A stretch of DNA of 19,351 nt. It comes from Methanomicrobiales archaeon (GTDB taxonomy: Archaea; Halobacteriota; Methanomicrobia; Methanomicrobiales; Methanoculleaceae). Positions 14,041 to 19,351 of the stretch are shown piece by piece (the stretch's first letter is position 1; every line of letters starts with the position of its first letter). Below the pieces are notes generated by a model. It saw only the letters and a program-made list of their open reading frames with translations. It ran no database searches and had not been told where the DNA came from. The stretch spans positions 1 to 19,351 of the forward strand of contig JAAZGM010000112.1 in the NCBI GenBank assembly GCA_012511245.1. The letters are read 5' to 3'. Made by a program: the position numbers and the translations under genes.

Positions 14041-15174
14041 TTAGAGGAAATCGATGACGGGTCCACCACTTGTGAAGTCCCTGCCACCCCTGCCCGGGTG
14101 CCTGCCGGAGGATGCGCTGGACCGCTGCACTGCCGGCTCGTAGGTACGGTTTCCGAGGATCTGTGCACTTTTTACACCGGTCATGACCGCCATGACGCGA
14201 ACTCTTCCCTCATAATCGCTGTTCACCCGTGCCCCCCAGATGACGTCCGCGTGGGGGTCGAGTTCATACGTCAGGGAGCTTGCGATCTCTTCTGCATCCT
14301 GGAGGGTCAGGTCGTTCCCGCCTGTGATGTGGATGAGACTTCCGGTTGCCCCACGATAGTCGATGTCCAGCAGGGGGTGGTTGAGGCACTCGTGGACGAC
14401 ACTCTCGGCCTTGTTCTGCTGCTTGCTCTCGCCGACGAGCATAACAGCGACACCACCCTTGCTCATGATGGCACGCACATCGGCGTAGTCGATATTGATA
14501 AGCGAGGGCTCTGTGATCGTCTCGCTGATGCCCTTGACTGTCTCTGCGATGAGCTGGTCCATGACCGAGAACGCCTGGCCGAGCGGGAGGTTCGGCACGT
14601 ATTTTATGAGGCGGTTGTTGTCGAGAACGATCACCGAGTCGGCGGCCGCCGAGAGCTGTTCAAGCCCCTCCTCTGCACGAAGAAGACGGGCTTTTTCAAC
14701 CTGGAAGGGATAGCTGACCATGCCGACGACGATCGCGCCCTGTTCTTTTGCAATCTGAGCAACGACCGGGGCGGTACCCGTACCGGTGCCGCCACCCATA
14801 CCGGCCGTGATGAAGACCAGGTCGGCATCGCAGAGGAGGCCTTCCAGGGTGGGCCGGGCCATCTCGGCTGCACGTCTGCCGACATCAGGGAATCCGCCGG
14901 CTCCAAGGCCTTTGGTGAGTGATTTACCGACAAGGACTCGCTTGTCGGCCTGGATCATATCCAGGTGCTGTTTGTCGGTGTTGATCGCTATCGTCTCGGC
15001 ACCGTTGACCTGCATGTGGTACAATCGGTTGATGGTGTTGTTGCCCGCGCCACCGCATCCTACGATGACAATGCGTGGTTGACCGAGGATGTCGTCTTCA
15101 CCATCAGTTATATCTGTCTTCAGGTACTTTTCCCGTTCTGCGTGTTTTAACGCCTCGTTGATGATCGTCTGCAT
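14041..15174 (-). CDS. ftsZ2: Cell division GTPase FtsZ2
   Basis: A 377-residue tubulin-like GTPase that forms the archaeal division ring. The tubulin signature AGMGGGTGTGTAP (125-135) and the T7 loop NIDYAD (N227, D229, D232) that completes the active site of the next subunit are intact. The wording of several segments, such as GQPRIVIVGCGGAGNNTINRLY, NTDKQHLDMIQADKRVLVGKSLTKGLGAGG and SVMDQLIAETVKGISETI, matches the FtsZ2 rather than the FtsZ1 branch. After the core comes a Gly/Ser/Arg-rich linker and a short C-terminal peptide (GPVIDFL), probably the docking tail for membrane anchors such as SepF. The ATG at 15174 follows AGGAGG at 8-base spacing; a GTG at 15177 is too close to it. It lies 12 bases after cdrS, whose stop is part of the ribosome site, and is surely in one operon with it. 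Confidence 0.96.
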   Translation of the reverse strand: MQTIINEALKHAEREKYLKTDITDGEDDILGQPRIVIVGCGGAGNNTINRLYHMQVNGAETIAINTDKQHLDMIQADKRVLVGKSLTKGLGAGGFPDVGRRAAEMARPTLEGLLCDADLVFITAGMGGGTGTGTAPVVAQIAKEQGAIVVGMVSYPFQVEKARLLRAEEGLEQLSAAADSVIVLDNNRLIKYVPNLPLGQAFSVMDQLIAETVKGISETITEPSLINIDYADVRAIMSKGGVAVMLVGESKQQNKAESVVHECLNHPLLDIDYRGATGSLIHITGGNDLTLQDAEEIASSLTYELDPHADVIWGARVNSDYEGRVRVMAVMTGVKSAQILGNRTYEPAVQRSSASSGRHPGRGGRDFTSGGPVIDFL

Positions 15175-15186
15175 CACCTATACCTC

Positions 15187-15363
15187 CTAAACTTTGAATG
15201 AAATCTGGTCGGCTTCGCGTAGAACACGGTTTCCATGCCTTTCAAGAAGTGCCCGGACAGAATACCTCACGGCCTCCGATACCGTGGGGAACTCGCCAGC
15301 TTCCACCAGCTTCTCAAGCATCTCAACCTGCTGTTGTGGCAATCTGATTGTAATCCGATCCAT
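15187..15363 (-). CDS. cdrS: Ribbon-helix-helix transcription regulator CdrS
   Basis: A 58-residue DNA-binding protein of the MetJ/Arc/CopG fold. The beta strand is RITIRLP (3-9), the first helix QQVEMLEKLVEAG and the second helix TVSEAVRYSVRALLERH, with the S-E-A-V-R turn typical of the fold. Its sequence and its place directly before ftsZ2 match CdrS, which controls ftsZ2 and cell division in haloarchaea (published there; transfer to this organism is inference). I use the ATG at 15363 because GTGAT lies 7 bases upstream and homologues begin MDRITIRLP-like. An adjacent ATG at 15366 and one at 15381 are alternatives. The TAG stop lies inside the ftsZ2 ribosome site. The region upstream carries several TGTCAG-type repeats that may be its own operators. 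Confidence 0.92.
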   Translation of the reverse strand: MDRITIRLPQQQVEMLEKLVEAGEFPTVSEAVRYSVRALLERHGNRVLREADQISFKV

Positions 15364-15381
15364 CATTTCAATCACACACAT

Positions 15382-15443
15382 CTGACATATGGCTGCTTCA
15401 TGTCAGTCAATTGTCAGACAATCGTGATCCTTTCGTCTGACTG
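15382..15443. promoter_or_regulatory. Operator-like array of TGTCAG repeats before cdrS-ftsZ2
   Basis: CTGACAT (15382-15388) and ATGTCAG (15400-15406) form a 7-bp inverted repeat. TGTCAGTCAAT (15401-15411) and TGTCAGACAAT (15412-15422) are 11-bp direct repeats differing at one base, one helical turn apart. TTGTC-A-GACAA (15411-15421) is a perfect palindrome. An inverted copy, CGTCTGACTG, lies at 15434-15443. On the minus strand these sites lie between the TATA candidate and the cdrS start, where a bound repressor would block transcription. RHH proteins typically bind tandem short repeats, so CdrS autoregulation is a natural guess. Confidence 0.55.
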
Positions 15444-15447
15444 CATC

Positions 15448-15455
15448 AGATAAAG
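15448..15455 (-). promoter_or_regulatory. TATA box candidate of cdrS-ftsZ2
   Basis: The minus strand reads CTTTATCT, which would start transcription near 15425, inside the repeat array. A second candidate, CATATATACC, lies at 15473-15482. The leader of about 60-90 bases fits the visible ribosome site of cdrS. Confidence 0.4.
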
Positions 15456-15513
15456 CATAATAACATGTGTATGGTATATATGTCTACCGATATGTGATTT
15501 TCTTCAACATAAT

Positions 15514-15523
15514 GGTTTTATGG
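15514..15523 (+). promoter_or_regulatory. TATA box candidate of cobD-cobY
   Basis: GGTTTTATGG lies 41-50 bases before the cobD ATG at 15564, which predicts a leader of about 20-25 bases. Confidence 0.4.
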
Positions 15524-15563
15524 ATAGCAGCCGACAACGTATCTTCAAAGAGTTGCCACAGAT

Positions 15564-16562
15564 ATGAGAAAGAATCTCCCTAAAAGGGCGGAACATGGTG
15601 GTCGGGTACGCTGGCATCGCACCCCGGGCGGGAGTGAGCTGCTTGATTTCAGTGCCAACATCAATCCGTATCCTCCGGTGTTCTCCTGGATGCCGGACTC
15701 TTCAGCGCTGAAGGATTATCCTGACGACCATTATGAGATGCTCAAAGAGGAAATAGGCAGAACATTTGGGCGTGATACCGCAGAAATCGCCGTAGGCAAC
15801 GGTTCTGTTGAGTTGATCCGCGCATTCTGTTCTGCCGTACTCGAAGTGGGCGATACCGCCTATATCGAGCCGCCGACATTTGCCGAGTACGAGATGGCAG
15901 TGAGGCTCGCCGGCGCCCGGTGCACGGTGGATGATGATGGGGCTGTCGTCCGGTTCCTCTGCAACCCGAACAATCCCACCGGGAAACTCTGCTCCCGTTC
16001 AGATGTCCTCCAACTGCTTGACGGGGTTGCCGAGCGGGGGGCATACCTCTTCCTCGATGAGGCATTCATCGAACTCGCCGACCCTGCCCAGAGCATTGTC
16101 GACGTCCCGCACGAGAGCCTCTTTCTGTTGCGCTCCCTGACGAAGAGCTTCGCCGTCCCGGGCATCCGGTTCGGCTACGCCTTTGGTACACCCGATCTCA
16201 TCGAGAAGGTGGAGACGATGCGCCTCCCCTGGACGGTGAACACGTTCGCCGAATCCTTCGCTATCGAGGCGTTCCGGAACTATGATCTCCTTGAAGAGTC
16301 GCGGGAGCGGATAGCGCGGGAACGTATCCGGCTCACTGCCTGCCTGAGTGAACTTGGTCTCACCTGCGCGCCTCCTTCTGCGAATTATATCCTCCTGGAG
16401 GTCCCGATGGAGGCGAAGGTGCTCGTCGATCGACTCCTCTCCTGCGGTATCCTTGTGCGGGATTGCCGGTCATTCGGGCTCCCCCATCACATCCGCGTGG
16501 CCGTGAGGACCTATGAGGAGAACAGGCAACTCATCGAGGCGCTCGAAGCATGCTTGCCCTGA
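15564..16562 (+). CDS. cobD: L-threonine-O-3-phosphate decarboxylase CobD (PLP aminotransferase fold)
   Basis: A 332-residue PLP enzyme of the class I/II aminotransferase fold. Motifs are LDFSANINPYPP (28-38), FLCNPNNPTGKL (131-142), FLDEAF (D165) and the PLP lysine K194 in LRSLTKSFAVPGIRFGY (R202 binds phosphate). These fit both CobD and its close relative histidinol-phosphate aminotransferase HisC. CobD makes (R)-1-amino-2-propanol phosphate, the linker of the cobamide nucleotide loop. I prefer CobD because DFSANINPYPP is typical and because cobY overlaps its 3' end by 13 bases. Methanogens need cobamides for methyl transfer by Mtr. The ATG at 15564 gives the normal family start (HGGRVRWHRTPGGSELLDFSANINP) although the ribosome site is weak. 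It is divergent from cdrS. Confidence 0.9.
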   Translation: MRKNLPKRAEHGGRVRWHRTPGGSELLDFSANINPYPPVFSWMPDSSALKDYPDDHYEMLKEEIGRTFGRDTAEIAVGNGSVELIRAFCSAVLEVGDTAYIEPPTFAEYEMAVRLAGARCTVDDDGAVVRFLCNPNNPTGKLCSRSDVLQLLDGVAERGAYLFLDEAFIELADPAQSIVDVPHESLFLLRSLTKSFAVPGIRFGYAFGTPDLIEKVETMRLPWTVNTFAESFAIEAFRNYDLLEESRERIARERIRLTACLSELGLTCAPPSANYILLEVPMEAKVLVDRLLSCGILVRDCRSFGLPHHIRVAVRTYEENRQLIEALEACLP

Positions 16563-17152
16563 TCATGGCCGGGGGGCGGGGTTCCCGCCTCCAGATGGGC
16601 GAAAAACCGCTTGTCACCATCTGTGGAAAGCCTATGCTCTCTTACGCTGTTCATGCCTTCGCTGCCGCAGGCCACGAGGTGGTCGTGGTCGCCTCGCACA
16701 AGACGCCGTTCACCAAGAATTGGTGCCGGGCGCAGGGCATAGCCCTGTACGAAGCGGAAGGGCTCGGTTACGTCGAGGACATCAACGCCGCTGCCGCAGA
16801 CCTGGAAGCGGGTGGGATACCTTTTTTCACCGGCGTCTCCGATCTCCCCTGTCTCACGCCGGATATCGTCACCGGGATTGAAGATGCCTGGCGCCGGGCG
16901 GGAACACCGGCATGTTCGACGTGGGTGCCCCGCACCCTCTGTGAGGAGCATGGTTGCCGCACACAGTATACGGAGGTGGTCAACGGTGTTCCGGCCTGCC
17001 CTGCCGGAGTCAACATACTGACAGCAGGCGATTCCGGTGCCCAAAATGAGCTGCAACTTCTCCTGCACGATAGGCGGCTTGTCTTCAACATCAACACCCG
17101 TGAAGAACTGGCGCTGGTGCAGAAGTATCTCTGCCGAAAACAGAGCGTGTAA
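16550..17152 (+). CDS. cobY: GTP:adenosylcobinamide-phosphate guanylyltransferase CobY
   Basis: A 200-residue nucleotidyltransferase that activates adenosylcobinamide phosphate with GTP during cobamide assembly. CobY is the archaeal, non-orthologous replacement of the guanylyltransferase half of bacterial CobU. The NTP-binding motif MAGGRGSRLQMGEKPLVTICGKPML (6-30) is the typical pyrophosphorylase-type signature; FFTGVSDLPCLTPDIV holds the metal-binding region. The end NINTREELALVQKYL is typical of this family. The ATG at 16550 lies 13 bases inside cobD in another frame, so translation is coupled. Other nucleotidyltransferases of the MobA/IspD type share the signature, but length and the cobD partner favour CobY strongly. 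Confidence 0.93.
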   Translation: MLALIMAGGRGSRLQMGEKPLVTICGKPMLSYAVHAFAAAGHEVVVVASHKTPFTKNWCRAQGIALYEAEGLGYVEDINAAAADLEAGGIPFFTGVSDLPCLTPDIVTGIEDAWRRAGTPACSTWVPRTLCEEHGCRTQYTEVVNGVPACPAGVNILTAGDSGAQNELQLLLHDRRLVFNINTREELALVQKYLCRKQSV

Positions 17153-17155
17153 TCC

Positions 17156-17187
17156 CCGGGAGTTGCTCCCGGCTCGAACGGGAGCAA
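17156..17187 (+). promoter_or_regulatory. Two mutually exclusive hairpins after cobY
   Basis: CCGGGAG (17156-17162) pairs with CTCCCGG (17166-17172), a 7-bp stem with a 3-base loop that starts three bases after the cobY stop. The same downstream arm is also part of TTGCTCCCG (17163-17171), which pairs with CGGGAGCAA (17179-17187), a 9-bp stem with a 7-base loop. Both cannot form together. No T-run follows. It may end or stabilise the cobDY message, or act as a switch. Confidence 0.45.
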
Positions 17188-17271
17188 TATGTGCCGATAC
17201 GCTACGAGAGCGCATCTTCCCCGGTAGGCGAACAGGAAGGGTGTTCCCTGGAAGGAGGCGTGCGGGGAAAC

Positions 17272-17281
17272 TGTATTATCG
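17272..17281 (+). promoter_or_regulatory. TATA box candidate of the LOR/SDH-family gene
   Basis: TGTATTATCG lies 22-31 bases before the ATG at 17303 and no ribosome site precedes that ATG, so a leaderless transcript is likely. Confidence 0.45.
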
Positions 17282-17302
17282 GACCATCACCTACCCATAT
17301 AT

Positions 17303-18532
17303 ATGGAATCCTGCCGGGAAATCGAGCTAGAAGGTCATATCATCGATTCAGGCGTCATGACCCTGGTGTTTGACAGGATCATGGATATGGGCGGGGAATT
17401 CGAGATCCTCACGTTCAATGTCGGGAAGCTGAAGACGGACACGAGCTACGCACGCCTGCGTGTGACGGCGCCCGACGATCACCTGCTCGATGCTATCCTT
17501 TCAGAACTGCACCGTCTCGGTGCGCGCGCCCCCGAGATCGGCGACGTCACCCTCATACCATCAGAGGGCGACCGGATCCTGCCGAAGGGGTTCTACTCGA
17601 CCACCAACCATCCGACATTTGTAAAATACCGGGGCGAATGGCTGCCCGTCGAGCATATAGAGATGGATTGTCATATTGTGGTCGATGAAAAGGAGAAGCA
17701 GGCGATATGCACTCCTATATCGAAGATCCGGGCAGGGGATGCCGTCGTCGTCAGCGAGACCGGGGTTCGCGTCGTCTATCCTGAGCGGCCGAGGAAGGTC
17801 AGCACATTCGAGTTCATGCACGGGACGGTCTCATCCGAGCGACCGAGCGCCGCGATCATCGGAAAGATCGCCCGCGAGATCCTGGTGTCTAAGAAGCGAG
17901 GCGAGAAGATTGCGCTCGTCGGCGGCCCTGCCATCGTCCATACGGGAGTGGCCGGCGCTCTTGCAGAGATGATCCGTGAAGGATATATCGATGTCCTCTT
18001 TGCAGGGAACGCGCTCGCCACCCATGATATCGAGTCCAACCTCTTCGGCACGTCGCTCGGGATGAACGTAAAAACGGGCACACTCGTCACCGGCGGGCAT
18101 AATCATCACATTCGCGCCATCAACGAGATCATGCGGGCGGGCTCCATCAAGAACGCGGTCGACCAGGGGGTTGTCACCGGCGGGATCATGTATGAGTGCG
18201 TGAAGAAGGGTATCCCGTTCGTGCTCGCCGGCTCCATCCGGGATGATGGCCCGCTCCCCGACACAATCACCGATACCATCGAGGCGCAGGATGCCATGCG
18301 CCGCCACATCCACGACCTCGGGATGGTGGTGATGGTCGGAACGCTCCTTCACTCGATCGCCGTCGGGAACTGCCTCCCCTCATACGTCAAGACCGTCTGC
18401 GTCGATATCAACCCTGCATCGGTGACGAAACTGATGGACAGGGGCACGACGCAGGCGATCGGTGTCGTGAGCGACGCGGGGACGTTCCTCCCGCTGCTCT
18501 GCGAGCAGCTCGGGGAGTTGAAGGGGCTTTAG
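17303..18532 (+). CDS. LOR/SDH-family protein, probable archaeal ornithine cyclodeaminase (TIGR00300 type)
   Basis: A 409-residue protein of the archaeal family TIGR00300. The N-terminus (REIELEGHIIDSGVMTLVFDRIMDMGGEFEILTFNVGK) is the LOR/SDH domain, named for similarity to lysine-oxoglutarate reductase/saccharopine dehydrogenase. The C-terminal half has a Rossmann-like segment (KIALVGGPAIVHTGVAGALAEM) and the family motifs FAGNALATHDIESNLFGTSLG, GGHNHHIRAINEI and SIRDDGPLPDT. A member of this family in Methanococcus and the related C-terminal domain of cyanobacterial ArgZ/AgrE have been reported, as I recall, to convert ornithine to proline and ammonia with NAD. I infer the same role here, which would supply proline. 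The ATG at 17303 gives the normal family start. No operon partner is evident; cobDY upstream looks unrelated. Confidence 0.88.
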   Translation: MESCREIELEGHIIDSGVMTLVFDRIMDMGGEFEILTFNVGKLKTDTSYARLRVTAPDDHLLDAILSELHRLGARAPEIGDVTLIPSEGDRILPKGFYSTTNHPTFVKYRGEWLPVEHIEMDCHIVVDEKEKQAICTPISKIRAGDAVVVSETGVRVVYPERPRKVSTFEFMHGTVSSERPSAAIIGKIAREILVSKKRGEKIALVGGPAIVHTGVAGALAEMIREGYIDVLFAGNALATHDIESNLFGTSLGMNVKTGTLVTGGHNHHIRAINEIMRAGSIKNAVDQGVVTGGIMYECVKKGIPFVLAGSIRDDGPLPDTITDTIEAQDAMRRHIHDLGMVVMVGTLLHSIAVGNCLPSYVKTVCVDINPASVTKLMDRGTTQAIGVVSDAGTFLPLLCEQLGELKGL

Positions 18533-18619
18533 GTTACCATCCAGGGTGTGACCTGTTGCTCCGGATTTGCAGCCCGCCCCTTTCTCCCCCGGGTGCCCTT
18601 GGCGGGAGGTGGCTATCTG

Positions 18620-18626
18620 AAAAAAA
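18620..18626 (-). terminator. T-run terminator downstream of the RaSEA gene
   Basis: On the minus strand a run of seven T (18620-18626), 14 bases after the RaSEA stop, lies in the loop of a weak hairpin with arms at about 18611-18617 and 18632-18638. The 108-base gap 18533-18640 holds nothing else that I can support. Confidence 0.5.
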
Positions 18627-18640
18627 GATCTGATGGCCTG

Positions 18641-19351
18641 TTAACGGGTGAGCGGCATACAGAACGGTTCTTCCTGCTCCAGCACGAACTCCCACTCTTC
18701 TTTGCACCCGCACTCTGTCTCCGCAAGGGCGCGCAGGAGTTCGACGTCGCCGGAGAGCGAGTAGTCGGCGATCCCTTTCACGATTGGGCCATCGCAGCTG
18801 CCGCAGTTGTGCGGCCCCCGCATCTGTCCGCCGCCGACGGGATCGCAGAGGATATGCACCGGGGAGGCGATAAGTACGTCGAGGACGCTCCAGAGGTACG
18901 GCGGCCGGTATGCCTGCTGCTTCCAGAGGTGTTCGACCTCAGTCCTGCTCTGGACGGTGCAGAGGTTCATGGAGATGCTGTCTGCAACGGAAGCGACATC
19001 CCTGATCGAACGTAGCATGTCGTCGCGCGCCTCGCGTTCGGTCAGGAACGGCGGTTTCATCAGGAGGTAGGCCTTCATGCCCGCGCCGGCGGCGTGGGCG
19101 GCCTCTGTAGCGCGGAGGAAGTCGGCATACAAGAACCCCTTATCGATGCTCCTCTCCCTGATGAGATCGTTTGTGGTCTCAAGACCCACGGCAACGTGGA
19201 GCGGTTTATCCCAGTCGCCGGTATCGATCCCCTCCCGAAACTCACGGACCGCATCGATATCGACGTACTCAGGCCGGGTCTCGGCGCTCACGGCCTTGCC
19301 ACGGAACGCCACTGCGACTGCGCGCCTGACCGCGGGGGGGCACTCACCGGG
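18641..19351 (-). CDS. Archaeosine synthase radical SAM subunit RaSEA, 3' part (runs off the window)
   Basis: The C-terminal 236 or so residues of a radical SAM protein; the frame stays open to base 19351, so the start and the CxxxCxxC cluster motif (expected upstream) lie outside. The visible part matches the archaeosine radical SAM protein RaSEA: ETRPEYVD, HVAVGLETTNDLIRERSIDKGF, GMKAYLLMKPPFLTEREA, SISMNLCTVQSRTEVEHLW, and a Cys-rich end (HNCGSCDGPIVKGIADYSLSGD, ECGCKEEW) typical of the family. RaSEA works with ArcS: ArcS attaches lysine to preQ0 at position 15 of tRNA and RaSEA cleaves it to give archaeosine. Related families (Elp3, TIGR01210-like radical SAM) share the fold, but the Cys-rich tail supports RaSEA. 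The last 75 residues contain at least five cysteines, possibly an additional metal site. Confidence 0.88.
   Translation of the reverse strand, partial: PGECPPAVRRAVAVAFRGKAVSAETRPEYVDIDAVREFREGIDTGDWDKPLHVAVGLETTNDLIRERSIDKGFLYADFLRATEAAHAAGAGMKAYLLMKPPFLTEREARDDMLRSIRDVASVADSISMNLCTVQSRTEVEHLWKQQAYRPPYLWSVLDVLIASPVHILCDPVGGGQMRGPHNCGSCDGPIVKGIADYSLSGDVELLRALAETECGCKEEWEFVLEQEEPFCMPLTR

Noticed and set aside
13621..14922. Long plus-strand open frame of 433 codons opposite ftsZ2 and the adjoining gap
   Set aside because: It is the antisense shadow of ftsZ2, which has all tubulin-family motifs; the plus-strand translation resembles no protein family.
17163..17187. tRNA T-arm-like hairpin (9-bp stem, 7-base loop GCTCGAA)
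   Set aside because: No acceptor, D or anticodon stems around it, and the loop does not fit the T-loop consensus. Listed only as a hairpin.
17188..17302. Possible cobalamin riboswitch next to cobD-cobY
   Set aside because: The conserved B12-box wording and core helices are not found, and the location is downstream of the cob genes.
1..19351. CRISPR arrays, insertion sequences, integrases or other mobile elements
   Set aside because: No regularly spaced repeats, transposase motifs or terminal inverted repeats were seen; the gene content is chromosomal housekeeping.

Overview
The window reads as the chromosome of a methanogenic euryarchaeon, most likely order Methanomicrobiales and Methanoculleus-like. 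The basis is archaeal PCNA next to the primase large subunit PriL, eS17, Alba, FtsZ2 with a CdrS-type ribbon-helix-helix partner, CobY (the archaeal form of that cobamide enzyme), a ThiN-type thiamine-phosphate synthase, the archaeosine radical SAM enzyme RaSEA, and TATA-like boxes 25-30 bases upstream of many start codons. The genus is inference. I see no insertion sequence, prophage, CRISPR array, tRNA or rRNA.

Layout. 1-3394 is minus strand: an M20 metallo-amidohydrolase with an unknown co-transcribed protein, then rlmE overlapping moaA. A divergent control region with two inverted repeats (3395-3640) leads to pcn-priL on plus (3641-5388). A small two-helix membrane protein lies convergent to priL and divergent from an HD-domain protein, with a 12-bp inverted repeat exactly at the two start codons. 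Plus-strand genes continue with ThiN, eS17, dapA, dapB, a short 2[4Fe-4S] ferredoxin starting at TTG, asd and albA (to 10227). Asd, DapA and DapB together give aspartate to tetrahydrodipicolinate (lysine/diaminopimelate branch).

10228-11633 is gene-poor and holds one exported protein gene (10673-11116) flanked by GC-rich spacers that may share a diverged element. 11634-15363 is a minus-strand block: DUF373 membrane protein, COG1340 coiled-coil protein, FtsZ2 and CdrS, which I read as a cell-division neighbourhood. 15564-17152 on plus is cobD-cobY (cobamide nucleotide-loop assembly), followed by a LOR/SDH-family ornithine cyclodeaminase-like enzyme. The right edge holds the 3' part of RaSEA on minus.

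Most genes are ordinary housekeeping genes. The points most worth a second look are the dense TGTCAG operator-like array in front of cdrS-ftsZ2 and its partial copy upstream of the exported protein gene, the FtsZ2/COG1340/DUF373 clustering, the inverted repeat at the 5.6 kb divergent starts, and two mutually exclusive hairpins after cobY. I did not find a clearly novel multi-gene system.
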